Source: Stemphylium vesicarium (lineage: Eukaryota > Ascomycota > Dothideomycetes > Pleosporales > Pleosporaceae). From it: a stretch of 64,000 nt of DNA. Positions within the stretch are counted from its first letter, which is position 1. Every line of letters begins with the position of its first letter. Made by a program: the position numbers and the translations under genes. The DNA is taken from the NCBI GenBank assembly GCA_004380135.1, contig QXCR01000031.1, forward strand, positions 1 to 64,000, read 5' to 3'. A model generated the notes under the pieces. The model worked only from the letters and a program-made list of their open reading frames with translations. It was not told the DNA's origin and did no database searches. Positions 45,849 through 58,426 of this stretch are shown in pieces.

Positions 45849-48800
45849 ATGGTCTTTTGCACCTACTGTGGACAGTCGTTCACTAGAGATGAGCATCTCG
45901 AGCGCCACATTCTTACTCGTAAGTCACCCTTCGTTCTTCGTTGGCAGTTGCCCATCGGTGTCGAACCACACCTCAAAGGACATATGAGGCATGTGCTGAC
46001 CGCTTCCGATGCACAGACACCAATGTCAAGCCTTTTAAGTGCTTCACCTGCCATATGAGCTTCGCTCGACGGTACGTCTCTTCAGCCCACCACCTCTTCC
46101 GTCCCTTCGCCTCCGATTATTCCGGTCTTGGTAGTCAGTATCAAATTGCTGACAGTTCTTTAGAGACCTTTTGCAGAGACATTACACCGTACACGGCCGC
46201 AACCAAAACAACGAAGAAGGGCTCCCCCCGCAGGGAATAATACCCAAGTCGGCCGGTCGCACACCGATCGCCTGCAGTAATTGTGCGAAGACGAAGACGA
46301 AATGCGACAAGAAGTTCCCATGCACCAGATGTGCGCAGAGGAACTTGAAATGCACACTGCGTCCTACACGGCGAGCATCCAAAGGTGTTCAGAGAGTCGG
46401 TGGTCCCGCTGAGACTGCCAGTGGAGACTCCAGTGAGAGTGGTAGCACCACCGAGAACCAGAACAACTCGGGCAACGCTTCTCCCAACCATGAGTCCCAA
46501 ACACAACAGTCTACTGTACAATCGTCTCCTCAAATACAACAGCCATCCCAGATACCGAATGGCCAACCTCAATCCCAACGACAGTCTCAGTCACCCTCGG
46601 CAACACATTCGCGGAATCCTTCCATTTCCCAGCCGGTGCAGGCGCCAGCGCATATCAGCCCTGAGGAGAAGACTCTTCATCTGTCGCTTACGAACACACC
46701 GCCATTCTTCGACCAGTCTCCCTCCCACGCAATCTCCCAGGCACCTTCGCTTCTCTCGCCATTGCCCACACCCGTCACCGGAATGAACAATTTCGTCTCT
46801 TCCACACCCATGTCCGGATATGACGACTTTGTACGAACGGTACGTGACCAAGCCGATAACGAGAGCCCACAATTCATGATGGATCCGTGGCAAACCATGC
46901 CCATGGACACCGGCTTTGACCCCATGCGGTTGGATCCGTCACTGATGATGTCGATGGGCATGGAAATGTCTATGGGACCGCCGGAAGGCATGCTTGGGAT
47001 GATACCCGAAATGTCTCCCACTCAGACATTCGGGCATGTGCAGACACCTCGTGTCGACGAATCATTCTCAGACCTCCAGATCGGCAGTTCGGCTTCGATG
47101 TTCTACTCCTCAAATAGACAATCTTCCATAGCAGACGCCGGAGTTCCGGATCTTGGCGCTATCATCGCTGCTCAAGACGGCTGGACGGTATTCAGGTGCA
47201 CACCTTCCATTGCCTCAAGTTCATGTCCGCGTACTGCCAGACTGAACCTTGAGCGCTTGGAGTTGAGCCTGAAGAACCATGAAGCGTGGAGTAGCTGGAC
47301 ACCGTCATGGGACGAATCCGATTTCCAGCAGGGGGGACGGATCGCGGTGTCGAAGCTGCAAGAATCCACCCGCGACAAGCTCCTCGCCATCACTCAAAGC
47401 TTTCTTCACAAAGCCCTAGATATCCACAAAGAAGGTAGCAGCTCTTCGAGCAGCGGTGAGTCTCCTGGCTCGACGGCTTCCCACTCCAACTTTGTTCTTC
47501 TGCCACCCGCCCGCGTTCTTGAATACTTCCTCAAGTCATATGCCAACTCTTTCGAACGCTACTATCCCACATCAGCAAGAGGCGTGCTGGACACCAACGA
47601 GTTGATGCAAAATTACAACGACAAAGCATCGAGCTTGCTCATTCTCATGATGATTGCGCAAGGCGCCATGACCATTCCTTCTGTCGAGGCGAGATGGCTG
47701 ACTGGTGGCTTTACCGAAGCCTGCCGAATATCGCTCTTCGATCTCATCGAGAAGAATATCATCATGGCCGGTGACCCCATTGTCCTGCGCGCGGCTCTCC
47801 TTTTCACTGTCCAAGCGGCGTGGAGTGGCGACAAGTGGCAGATGGATATCGCGATGGGCCAACGCGGCATGTACTTTTCGATGCTGCGACACTCCGGTAT
47901 CCTCGATGTACGACCTCCGACTACGCCGCATATGAATGGAAATTCGACGACCGATGCGTTGTGGAAGGACTGGCTCCAGCAGGAAAGCCGCAGTCGGTAA
48001 GTGCTCATAACCTCGGATGTGCCCTGTCACGTGAGCCACATTTACTAATTTCCGACACAGTCTCATCTATTCGTGGGTCATGGTCGATCAAGACCTGTCG
48101 CTCTTCCACGATACCGCTCCACTGTTCTCCGTAACGGAGTTTGGTGCGCCCATGCCAGATTCAGATCGTCTTTGGCAGGCACAGACCGCTTCAGAGTGGT
48201 CGGACATGTTCAACCAAGTTCATGAGTTTTCCAACGGCTACTCGTCGGTAGGCTCCGGCGCGAGGCCACCAAGCCTCAGGGACCTCTTCCGCTACTTCTT
48301 GGACGATGAGATTGTTGTCCAAGACGTGCAGGAGATCCATCTCACGCCCATGCACCTGCGTCTGCTGCTCCACCCCCTGCAGACGCTCGTGTGCCAGTAT
48401 TGCCAACTCCTCAGCTGCTTCTCCGACAGTGTGGCGTCGAGGTCGCGCAATCGGGCTCTCACGGCGGCTTCGACTCGTGTGCGCCTCGAGGAGGTGCAAG
48501 CGCTGTTGGGTCGCTGGTTCGACCTCGCACAACGGTACATGAAGGCCAACCCGATATGTCCGATGATGCAAGCCAACCTCGTCATGTTCCATCTAATCAG
48601 CATGAACGCCGTCTCTAACTTCCCTGAGATCGAGCGTCTTGCGCGACGAGAAGGTGTCGACGGCTCGTACCAGCAAATGCTCTGGATGCACAAGAAGTGC
48701 TTGTCAGACGTGCAGGAGGCCATCACCCATGCCGGCCAGGTCCTTCGTCTCATCCGGGAGATGCCACGAGGCATTCGTCCTCCATGGTGGGCGGGTGCCG

Positions 48801-49117
48801 TTTACCGTGCAGCGCTCATCTTGTGGACTGACTCATTGACTCAAAACGAGTCTTTGAGCCCTAACCAGCAAGGTGCGTATCAACCGCCTAACGCTGCCTT
48901 CTCGGTGGATCGTCTCCCTGCGGACCATCCTACCATCCTTAGATACATGTCTCGACGAGACGGTATCCCCACTCTCACCAAGCGGGACGGCACACCCGTT
49001 CCGTTGGACAACGGCTTCGCAGTCCTGTCGCATTGCGTCGACGTGATCGATGAGGGTGTCGCCACCAGATTCTCCGACGGCATCCGCAGCAAGCTCCAGA
49101 AGCTTGCGCGGGGTTAA
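45849..49117 (+). CDS. CMR1: Cmr1-like melanin transcription factor (two C2H2 fingers plus Zn2Cys6)
   Basis: Four exons (45849-45918, 46017-46071, 46164-47996 and 48061-49117; 3015 bp) encode 1004 aa. Two C2H2 zinc fingers sit at residues ~4-24 ('CTYCGQSFTRDEHLERH') and ~32-53 ('CFTCHMSFARRDLLQRH'). They are split by two introns and joined by a canonical linker-like 'THTNVKPFKC'. A fungal Zn2Cys6 cluster follows at residues 79-105 with spacing C-x2-C-x6-C-x5-C-x2-C-x6-C. A Gln/Ser/Pro-rich segment (about 120-200) may activate transcription, and the C-terminal ~600 residues resemble a fungal transcription-factor regulatory domain. This rare pairing of finger types defines Cmr1 of Colletotrichum and Bipolaris and Pig1 of Magnaporthe, which activate melanin genes in hyphae. 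Location in the melanin locus agrees. Confidence 0.95.
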
Positions 49118-50248
49118 AAGCCTCCTTCCACCCTCTTCATTTGCTTTTAGTCGTACTCACACAAGCGCATGATGTATTAGCGGGCGTATGGCGTTGTTTC
49201 TCTCATCGTCTTCCTCTCTCCTTCCACCTCTTTTTGGTAGATCTCATCAGCATCAGCATCGGAGAATGCTTCGGACGGGTATACGCAAGGACCTCGGCGT
49301 TGTTCGGCGTTCAAGGGTTGTTCAAACAGCGTCGTCAACTTCGAGTGATGTTTGTCTCGGTTGTCGACTTGCTTACGTGCCTGGCATGATGGTCATCTGT
49401 ATCGGCTGCAATGCAGTCCAGTAATGTATAGTACATAGACATGATGATCAATGGCACCAACCATGAAGACGCAGCATCACAAATATCTTCCGCAGTGGGC
49501 TGGTGACGACGATCGGGCTGACAGTTTCCAGTGTCTGCATGTCGATGGTGTCGTAACAGCCGGTGGGTATCTTCCCGTCAAGTTGCGGATGACGAGAGTT
49601 CTGACAACGATGTTTGTTAGATGGCCGTCCTTCTTTCCGGTATGTTCGTAGATGCGGGGTTGTCGATGACAGGATGGTCGACGGAGTGACAGGTGTCTTC
49701 GCAGTGGGTCGGCGTGCAACATATGTACCCTTCTCCCACGACTCAAATTCCGTCATAGTCATCTGCAGGCATCTCTTCTTGTCTCCATTTCTTTTTCTGC
49801 ACCCTTGTTTCATCTGTATACCTGGCATGGGGTACGTCGCGTTGGTAATTGGTGTCTCTGAGGTTGGAGGCTTGATGGCGGGGTCGACTAGGAGTGCGGG
49901 TGATGTTTGTGTGGAAAGACGGCACTACGGTGGCGGGGTTCTTCTTCCCTGTATGGCATGGGATAGGTTGGCCTCAGGACGTTGGGGTTTCCATTCGAGC
50001 GACGGTCCGGTAGCGAGCAACGACATGGATATATAGGGCAGAAAGAGATGGAAGAAGGACAAGAGAGCAGTCGCACTGTACTCGGTTCCCTAAACATGAG
50101 CCGGGGAGTACTGTGCCTGCAATCTTCCTCAAGAGGTAGTGGTAACACCGTAAGGCAATGTGAGGCATATTGAGGCACGTACCTCACCTTTCACCTGGAC
50201 ACTCTCGCCTCTCCTCTTTCCCGGACGCTACTCGGGTACCTCGTCACA

Positions 50249-50257
50249 CTATAAAAG
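50249..50257 (+). promoter_or_regulatory. Orphan TATA-like element
   Basis: CTATAAAAG followed by a pyrimidine-rich run resembles a fungal core promoter. The nearest downstream ATG, at 50401, opens only a 47-codon frame of unknown nature. Confidence 0.25.
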
Positions 50258-53200
50258 CGCCGCTTCATCTTCATTACTGTACTATATCTCGTCAATCGCC
50301 CAGTAGCAGTGCTGGTAGCTCGAGAACCGTCATTGCACCCGACCAACTGGGAAGGCTGCTACGGCCACCTCCCCTTGCCGGCCCTGAGTGTGTTCGGAGA
50401 ATGTCGTTCATTGCCGAAAGAGGTTACCCTCCAACTTACTTCTGGACGTGTCTAGTTGAGTGTGGGCATCTGCAGTATTCTTCGGTATCACAACGATCAA
50501 AAGCCGGTACCAAGACGTCTTCCTGCATGTACGTTGCTTGACAAGCTTACGCGTTCATCCTGGCTATTTGTGCCCAGAAGCCTCAGACGCGGCCACGTCG
50601 GACCTTACTGGCTGTTGAGCACGCAGGAGCGGCTCAGTATACGTTGGTATCACGCTGACGTCGTCAAATAGCCCGCAATTCACGATAATCAGAGCCGACC
50701 ATAGTAAAAGGCTCTCGATAACAACGTTCTGTCACCCAACTGCATCGTAAATGCGAGGATTTTGCCAAGCATACGGCTGCCCGCACGACAGCCGTAGGTC
50801 GTCAGACAGTGTCTGGACCGTGCGATCGGACTTGGGTAGATCACTGACTTGGAGGCGTAGTGACCACGCGAACGACCCCTCGTGAGTTCCATAAACGGTC
50901 GGTGAGTCGGAGATTATTGGTGCCGTTGATAGATTTTGCCTTTGCTCTGGTCCCAAAGCGTATGCGGTGTATGGCAGCCCACCCATACTGACATGCTCGC
51001 ACCATGCCGGCCAAAGCAATGCCCAGTGTAGATCTTTGTCTTTCCGTAAGCCATCCGAGCTCAAACTTAAGCATCGGGGACTTCCCGGGTAGTACCCGAA
51101 CGGTTCATGACTGGGGAAGTGACCTATGTAGCTACTGTGAGGTGCAGATTTGTGTCACCACTGCTGTAGATTGTACGAACCAAGATCTAGTATCACACCA
51201 ACGCTCTTCCCCTTCTCTTCACACACTGTAAAAGCTTCATCAAACGGACATGCTAACTGACTAAAGTAAGATCCGGATTACATGAGTTTGAAGATTACTA
51301 CCCAAGATGATCGCCTCCGGCCAATACTCCATCGGTATCTGATGACGGGCCAAGCGGTTGCGAAGAGCGTCTATTGACGTCCTTTTTCGAGATTACCTAC
51401 TCAACGGGGAACGGGTGGAGGGGAGAGCGAAGCAATTCAGGCATAGCTCAGAAGACCCCACAAAGACGTTTCCTGAAACGCGTCGTACTGCGCCTTTGCT
51501 CGGGCCGGAAAGAACTTGAAGCCAGGTAGTTCGCGCGATGGCCGCATTTCTCATCACCTTGGGCGATCAACCCCCGCCTCATCGGCTAGTGGATAGCGAC
51601 TATCACCATCAAGAACAGCCGTTATTGCACGGTTCATTAAAGGCAGTGTAACTCAGCGGCAGGTCGCTACATTCTACCGATCTGTTCTGGTAGCACAGTG
51701 CGAAAGCGACAGTGCTCTCCATTTCAATGTAACATGTCCTCATAAGAACAACATTCACCGGACGCTATTTATTCTTCATCAAGATGCCACTAGGCTGTAG
51801 CGCTCCCATACAATCTTTCTCCACCCACCACTGATGCTCTCCAGCATTCAACGAGCACACGGAGGTGTCGCACCAAAACGCTGCCGCTACTTCCGCGCGC
51901 GATGCAGCCACACAGCGACGATACCGAAGTCACAGTGACATCTCCACGCATGTTGACGACTTGTAGTCTGCCGTGGAAGACCAATGAAAACCTAGAGAGG
52001 TGCTCATGGTGTATTTTTTTGGGACGCTGCAGTGCCGTCGATAAGACACAACATGTCCAGCAAAGGCAGCTTCGCGCCAGAGGGATGGGAGATGAGAACG
52101 CTGGGCCACGTCATGCAGAGGAACAACCATCCCTTCCCTATGGCCTAGGTGTGTAATCTGGGTGAATGGCGGGCAGCGTCGCCTGTGTAATCCCACGTCA
52201 CTGACGCTCGTATTCGATTTCTTGTTAATATACGTACAGATCTCTTATCGCTGAACTGTCCACGGACGCAATATGAGGATGCAATCGGCTTGCCATCTGC
52301 AATCTGAATACCACGACCCATGAGTTCGACACCTCAAAGATGAACTGAAGTGGGAGCGCACGGACGGAGTGCTCACCGCGGATCCCCGCTATGGCCGCCG
52401 GCATTGTACATCGTTGGATTGCGACACCAGTCTGCCCATTAGTGCCGACTTGTAAGACGTCCACTTTTACCGGGCCTCTTCCGGACTCCTCGGTGCCTAG
52501 AGAGATGCGCCTATGAGCGTCAATGCATGGGGAGCCATGGACGTTTCAACGCGATGCTGGACGGTGTTGGAGAGGATGATGCCGGTCCTTGGCGGTCTAT
52601 CCGGCCGACTCGCACTACGCCACAAGCAGCGCATCACATGACCCTCTCCTAATTTCCAGGGCTCTTCCGGCAGTCAACGGATTGTCGACCCTGGATCGTT
52701 TGCACGATGAAGCATCGCCTACGAGCAGACTCCCTGTGTCGACTACGGACTCCCGTAGATGCGGAAATAGACTTCTCGATGCCACGGGCGTCGCACCAGG
52801 TTCTCGGATTTTCTCCGTTACCAAATCCGGATCATTGACAGAGTCATTGACAACCACCGGCAACGAGTCTCAGCGACAGTGTCAAGATTACTCGCGATTG
52901 ACCAAAAAAAGATGTTTTGGTGCCGTGAAACGAACTGCTGCTTCACGACGAGAAGCACTGGAAGTTTGTTGTTGCGCGGCCGGCCTTGGAATCTGGCTGG
53001 CCGCCCAATCACGGCGGGCCATCTCGCGCTTCGGCCCCTCCTTCCGGGGCTCGTCCCTGAGGCTCAGGCTCTCCTACGGGGACCACACCACGGAACAGCG
53101 CGCGGGCGCAGGTACAACGTTTCAGCCCTAGGACTCACGACTCTTGGGGGCGAATGCTATGTGCCGAACCGGAGGCACTGAGTTGGGGGAATCGAATGGG

Positions 53201-53286
53201 TGTGTTGGGATAGCGGCGGTTGTTTGATGGAAGAGGGCTACTCATGGGAGGACTTTGTCCGCTGGAGTTCCGAATAGCGAAACAGG

Positions 53287-53293
53287 TATATAT
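53287..53293 (+). promoter_or_regulatory. TATA box of the THN reductase gene
   Basis: TATATAT lies 113 bp before the ATG at 53406 and is followed by an A/C/T-rich leader ending in a good start context (TCAAAATGGC). Confidence 0.55.
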
Positions 53294-53405
53294 GAGGGCA
53301 TCTTGACCGTGGAAGGAGAATCATCATCACAACAACTACAACCCTCTTCACTACTACACAGCCACCTTCACCTTCTCACCCAATCACCAATACACTACAA
53401 TCAAA

Positions 53406-54311
53406 ATGGCCTCAATCGAGCAGACATGGAGCCTTGCTGGCAAGGTCGCCGTCGTTACCGGCTCCGGTAAGAACCAACAATCTGACATACATTTCTTTTC
53501 CCTGCTGACAATCATCCAGGCCGTGGCATCGGAAAGGCAATGGCCATTGAGCTCGCCAAGCGCGGTGCAAAGGTCGCTGTCAACTACGCCAACGCCGTCG
53601 AGGGTGCTGAGCAGGTTGTCAAGGAGATCAAGGCTCTCGGCAACGGCTCTGACGCCGCCGCCTTCAAGGCCAACGTTGGCAACGTCGAGGAGTCTGAGAA
53701 GCTGATGGATGACGTTGTTGCTCACTTCGGCAAGCTCGACATCTGCTGCTCAAACTCCGGTGTCGTTTCTTTCGGCCACTTCAAGGACGTCACACCCGAG
53801 GAGTTTGACCGTGTCTTCACCATCAACACTCGTGGCCAGTTCTTCGTCGCCAAGGCGGCGTACAAGAGGATGGAGATGGGTGGTCGCATCATCCTCATGG
53901 GTTCCATCACCGGTCAGGCTAAGGGTGTACCCAAGCACGCTGTCTACTCCGGCTCAAAGGGCGCCATTGAGACCTTCACCAGGTGCATGGCCATTGGTAA
54001 GTTTTCTTCGCTTACAAATTGCATCATCCACTAACAATCTTGCAGACGCTGGTGAGAAGAAGATCACTGTCAACTGTGTCGCTCCCGGTGGCATCAAGAC
54101 CGACATGTACCACGCCGTCTGCCGCGAGTACATTCCCGGCGGCGAGAAGCTCAGCGACGACCAGGTCGACGAGTACGCACAAACATGGTCTCCTCACAAC
54201 CGTGTCGGACAGCCAGTAGACATTGCCCGCGTTGTCTGCTTCCTTGCCTCCCAAGACGGTGACTGGGTCAACGGAAAGGTCATTGGCATTGACGGTGCTG
54301 CCTGCATGTAA
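53406..54311 (+). CDS. BRN1: Hydroxynaphthalene reductase of DHN-melanin synthesis (Brn1 type)
   Basis: Three exons (53406-53466, 53520-53996 and 54046-54311; 804 bp) encode 267 aa, the usual length of the Brn1 / trihydroxynaphthalene reductase family. It is a classical short-chain dehydrogenase: the NADPH site 'TGSGRGIG' at residues 18-25 is created by splicing, 'SNSG' follows the fourth strand, and the catalytic set is Ser149, Tyr163 and Lys167 in 'SITG' and 'YSGSK'. A C-terminal 'GKVIGIDGAACM' closes the fold. The enzyme reduces 1,3,8-trihydroxynaphthalene to vermelone and often 1,3,6,8-tetrahydroxynaphthalene to scytalone. It is the target of tricyclazole-type inhibitors. Its place beside the PKS and Cmr1 fits melanin synthesis, with Cmr1 as the likely activator. 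Confidence 0.95.
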
Positions 54312-56754
54312 GGCAGTCTGAGATGGACATGGCATGACTTTTCCTACTTTTTCCAGTTTTGAGCGATCATGAGCTAGCATGTATCGGCGTTCTTCGAGAT
54401 AGATGAAGAAAATGGAACCTTGACGCAAATATCCTGCTACTATCCTGCTGTGTGATGTGATGTGCGGTCTCAAAACTACACTGACCTGGCCCATGAAGTA
54501 CCCTAGTATCAAGACCCGGTATCAACTATTCGCGCGAGTGATGGCCTAATAAGAAACTTCAGAAGTCTGCGCATTGAGAAGACTACGGCGCACTTCTTGC
54601 AGAGGTACTGATGTCGGTTCGATGACACCATGTCTTCTTCAATCCACCTACAAATTACTCTGTCCAGCGCCAACACATCGCGTCCCCCACTTCCCTTGAC
54701 CATAAGAAGCAGACCCAAGGATTCTTTTGATCTACTTTGAACTTACATTGGTCATTGTAGTACAAACCTTTACAGGTTTAGATAACTATCTTCAGCACTC
54801 GATCCTCATTCTAGCATCAAATCAAAGAAGGTGTGTTCCATACTAACACTAACACTAACAATAGCAACCTTTACAACAAGAACCACCGTTCACTATTTGT
54901 TTTCATCCAATGAACCTTACCACTCCACTCTATCACCGCGCCATCATAAGAGCTTTCATTTCCCAATACCGGTCGAGCGAACAAAACCCATCCGTAGAAC
55001 AAAACTTCTCCTTTCTCTATGGCCAGCAACACTCCTTGAAAGTCTCACCATTAAATGGAGGTTGAATACAAAGAACGACGCCTACGCTTATCCTATATCC
55101 CGCCATTCCAATCCGTGAACCGGACTCAAATGCCTCTCTAGGTAGTGAACCCACTCACTGTTGTTACTATTCTCCATAGCCCTACCGCTCCGAGAAGAAG
55201 AAGAAGAAGAAAAAGGTTAAGAAAAACGAGAGAAGAGGCTTTGGATAACACTTGTAAGAACCCAGTCTGACACACACACACATCCTTCAGGTGCAAAAAC
55301 GGAATCTATCCAACTCCTCAGTCCTCGCCGAGCGCCACCATCTGCAGCTCGTAAAGACCTGGGTTCATAAATTCAGTGCCGAGTTCTCATCTCCAAGAGA
55401 AACATGGGTGGTAGTATTACTTCACCTTTCACCCCTTTTTTTCCCCCTTGGCTCAAATTTCTCAGATTTAGCTATACAACTACTACACAGTCCTAGTCTC
55501 GTATCCCATCGCATCACATCTCCGGCCACGCAACGCACCGAAGCTCTACCTCTCAACCCCAAATCCAGACACCCCACCACATCCGTAGACACAGCCGCTG
55601 TTCAAGCCGCATACGGCATACCTAGCTCCTCAAACCCGTTCCATTCTGTAGCAGGCGGTCCGTGGATTTTACAGCAAGGAGGCAGGTGCGGGCGTATGGT
55701 TACGATGGAGGCAAGTGGCATACAAGGCAGCTACGAGCACGCCCATCTATTGGCACTCCAAAAGGGCAGATTGCAGGTTGCGCAACATAGGCTGGGGGTG
55801 GCGTGGCGTGGCGCAATGGGAGATTAGTAGTGACAGATCGGGTCAAGGAAGCTATTTTGTGTGAAAAGTGAGGTTAGTTTGCATGCGCGTGATGATCGGG
55901 GGGGAATGAGTCGGGTCGGGTCGAGTCGGGTAGTCGAGAAAACTGGGCGATTGCGACCTCGTGGCGCACGCATGGAGTGGGCGAGAGCACAAAAGTGGGC
56001 TTCTATACCTGCCCCCAGCGGAATATGGCGCAGACACCGGGTCGACGACGAAGACATAAAGTCAAATACAAGCAAAAAAAAAGTCATGTGCTATCAAGCT
56101 AGAATCACGTAGGTTTATTGAATGATCGTCGTTGGAAAAGGATTGCATTGGTGGCGTTAGCTCTTCATGCATTCTCACAGCATGTAGTAATATAACACTT
56201 TTGTCATATACCTTGACAGGTGCAAAAGGATTCTCGCTTGTTGCTCCAAGCTGAAACAAACTCGGGGTCGAAAGGATTTGGACCTTTAGCAGCAACAAGC
56301 CTTGCGTATAGCCGTTGCAGCAAGTGTTTGAGGCTCTGCTGTTCCTGGTAGTTCAAGTCAGGTTACGCGTAACCATGCGCGGAAGCGATACCCTCTTTGG
56401 AGCGTAGATCTCTCCCCCTCGATATATTGGGCAAGTGGTGTTGTTGATTCTGCTCGACCGGAATCCTGCAGTAGGCGCAAGTCAGAGGGCCAGAAACTTA
56501 GCGAGAAGAGTTTTAAGATCAAAAGCGTGTTTGGTGACTGTAGGTTGAATTTGTGTGGTGTCTGAGCGCATGAAAGGCTAGGGTGTGCCCGCAATGGGGA
56601 CAGGTGCCGCATGCCGCCAAATGAATATGTACAGGAACCGTACGCCCTAGCTCCATTCATGCTACCAAAGCAATAGCGTTCGTACGTTATAGCACCAAAA
56701 TGTGCGTGTTGGGTATAGCGGGAGGTATAGTGCGCACCAAAATGTGCTCGCGTG
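54312..56754. other. Intergenic stretch of 2.4 kb, no firm gene
   Basis: The stretch contains an (AAG)n run at 55194-55214. An open frame at 55291-55827 (+) contains protein-like text in its second half (for example 'AAVQAAYGIPSSSNPF'), but it has no ATG near its start and no recognised domain. A spliced gene with a small upstream exon cannot be excluded. The right end is downstream of the J-domain gene. Confidence 0.45.
55194..55214. repeat. AAG-rich short tandem repeat
   Basis: About six copies of AAG, partly degenerate, lie in non-coding sequence downstream of the reductase gene. Confidence 0.7.
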
Positions 56755-57717
56755 TTACTGCCTCCTGACCTCGTCTGGCGAGCAGTTGTCGGCGGGTGGG
56801 AGTAAGCGCTGGTAGGAATGTTCGCCCACAATAGTCGACTCTCTATGCTCTAAAAAGGTGCGTATTCGCTCGTCTCGGTCCCCATTCGCGCTCATAGTAG
56901 CGTTTCTGCTCCGGCTATATTCCATGCTGGCTTCGCGGTGGATCTGGTCGCGGCGCTCTATAACCGAGTTGTTGAAGGTGTTGAATCGGGTGCCCTGCAC
57001 GACGCCGCCGATGCTGACAAAGGCGAAGATGAGGGCCATGAAGGTGAAGTTTGACATCTGGACGGTGCGGGCGTCCGAGTCTTTGCCGCCGCTGTTCTCG
57101 TAATGCCAGCGCTCCCAGTCCTCCCATGTTGCATTGGTACGGGGGTCCGTCTTCCAGCGGCGCGGATCGTAGTCCCAGTCGCTGTGTCGCGGGGCCATGG
57201 GCGTCCCGTGGTGGCCCGCCCAGCCATGGCCCCAGGCATCATACGCTTTACGTTTCTCAATATCCGACAGTATGTCGTGTGCTGTCACGAGCATTCGATA
57301 GCGCTCGAGGCGCACGTGGAGGGGCAACTGGGCGATGGCGGGGGAGACATGGCCGCGATCGGGATGATATAGCTTGACGAGGGCATAAAAACGATGCTTG
57401 GTGTATGCATCGCCCTTGCTGCACCGCAGGATCTGATAAGGCGTGGGCGTCTTATGGGGCTTTTCAGGCTCTGGCCACCTCAATAGATCACCTTCATCGC
57501 GACTATTGGCGGATGCATCGTGGTGCTGGGCGTAGGTGCGCCGCTGTTGTCGTTGTGCACCGCCGTGAGGACGCGAGAATGTATGACGGCATGATTGCCT
57601 CGGCTGGCGAGGATGGCTACTGCTGCTGCTGCTACTGTTCACCGTGTGGCTGTGGTAAAGAGGGCTCAGGTTAGTGTAGGATGACGAGAGCAGCATCGAC
57701 GACTTTTTCGACAGCAT
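56755..57717 (-). CDS. Membrane-anchored J-domain (DnaJ-like) protein, probably mitochondrial
   Basis: A single exon encodes 320 aa from the ATG ending at 57717. The frame extends ten codons further upstream only through a GTG, so the ATG is preferred. The first ~60 residues are rich in Ser, Arg and His and could be a mitochondrial presequence. A J domain follows (about 90-165): 'TPYQILRCSKG', then the HPD motif in 'VKLYHPDRGH', then 'YRMLVTAHDILSDIEKRKAYD'. A single hydrophobic helix, 'FTFMALIFAFVSIGGVV', lies near residue 230. J domains stimulate the ATPase of Hsp70 partners. The arrangement of a J domain and then one membrane helix is found in fungal mitochondrial or ER J-proteins. The exact compartment is inferred, not shown. 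Confidence 0.82.
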   Translation of the reverse strand: MLSKKSSMLLSSSYTNLSPLYHSHTVNSSSSSSSHPRQPRQSCRHTFSRPHGGAQRQQRRTYAQHHDASANSRDEGDLLRWPEPEKPHKTPTPYQILRCSKGDAYTKHRFYALVKLYHPDRGHVSPAIAQLPLHVRLERYRMLVTAHDILSDIEKRKAYDAWGHGWAGHHGTPMAPRHSDWDYDPRRWKTDPRTNATWEDWERWHYENSGGKDSDARTVQMSNFTFMALIFAFVSIGGVVQGTRFNTFNNSVIERRDQIHREASMEYSRSRNATMSANGDRDERIRTFLEHRESTIVGEHSYQRLLPPADNCSPDEVRRQ

Positions 57718-58426
57718 CGTCGCGCAATGGCTGCCGTGAACGGGCACTCATGCTACTCCAGCCGTCAATCTAGCAGTCGAGCAGAGAGCATGCGTGGGGT
57801 CGTCGGCGCTGGTGCGAGTGATGGTGGCGCCGACGCATGGACGATCTCCTGCGCGATCGTACCTCGCTATACCCCAAACAACCAACATGCGACGGCTCCA
57901 TCGACGAGCCCTTTTTTTTCTCCTCCCATTTTTCGCACACACGCACACACACACACACAAGAAGCAAACCACGCCGAAAGCGCCGGCGTCTCAGAAAGGG
58001 AAGCCACCATGCAAGTGCGGTCTCTTCCGCCCCCCTCCAGTTGCCCAGAACGGCCGTCAGTGGAGCCTCTTGCTCCGCGACTCATGACAATGTTTGACGT
58101 GAACTCCTTAGCCCTCGCTTGCGCATGCCGTGCGAAGTCTGCCCCTGCATCAACACGAACTGTCGGGTCTGTATGCATGAACGAAACCCTGGAAACCAGC
58201 CCAGCCCAAGACTCGTCCTTGTCGTCCCTTGACGTCCAACTGTGGGCTCTCTGTGGGGTCTAGAGGGGGCATCCCATCTTCTATAACCCGTTATTATCAC
58301 CACGTCTCGTGCGCCGCTTTCCTTCTCTCCCCCAGTCCGTCCCGCATCAACCTTGCTCTTGTCCTTTATTTCACCACTGTCCTTTCCGCTTGGCTCTTTT
58401 TGCATTAATATCTTGCTAATGCCCCC
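57718..58426. other. Shared promoter region of divergent genes
   Basis: This 709-bp stretch lies between the J-protein gene (-) and the unknown 389-aa protein gene (+). It includes a T8 run near 57911 and a CA repeat at 57935-57959. Open frames here are read through the repeats and are not credible genes. Confidence 0.5.
57935..57959. repeat. CA dinucleotide microsatellite
   Basis: About twelve CA units, with one CG interruption, lie in the region between two divergent genes. Confidence 0.85.

Larger units (their letters stand above)
49118..53405. other. Gene-poor interval of 4.3 kb between Cmr1 and the THN reductase
   Basis: No gene is recognised. The first few hundred bases are likely Cmr1 3' untranslated sequence. 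A TATA-like element at 50249-50257 has no obvious coding target. The last ~120 bp hold the reductase promoter. The longest frame (52589-53131, +) does not resemble a known protein. Confidence 0.5.

Noticed and set aside
55291..55827. Plus-strand frame of 178 codons between the reductase and the J-domain gene.
   Set aside because: It begins at a GTG with no ATG until late in the frame, and no upstream exon could be joined with confidence.
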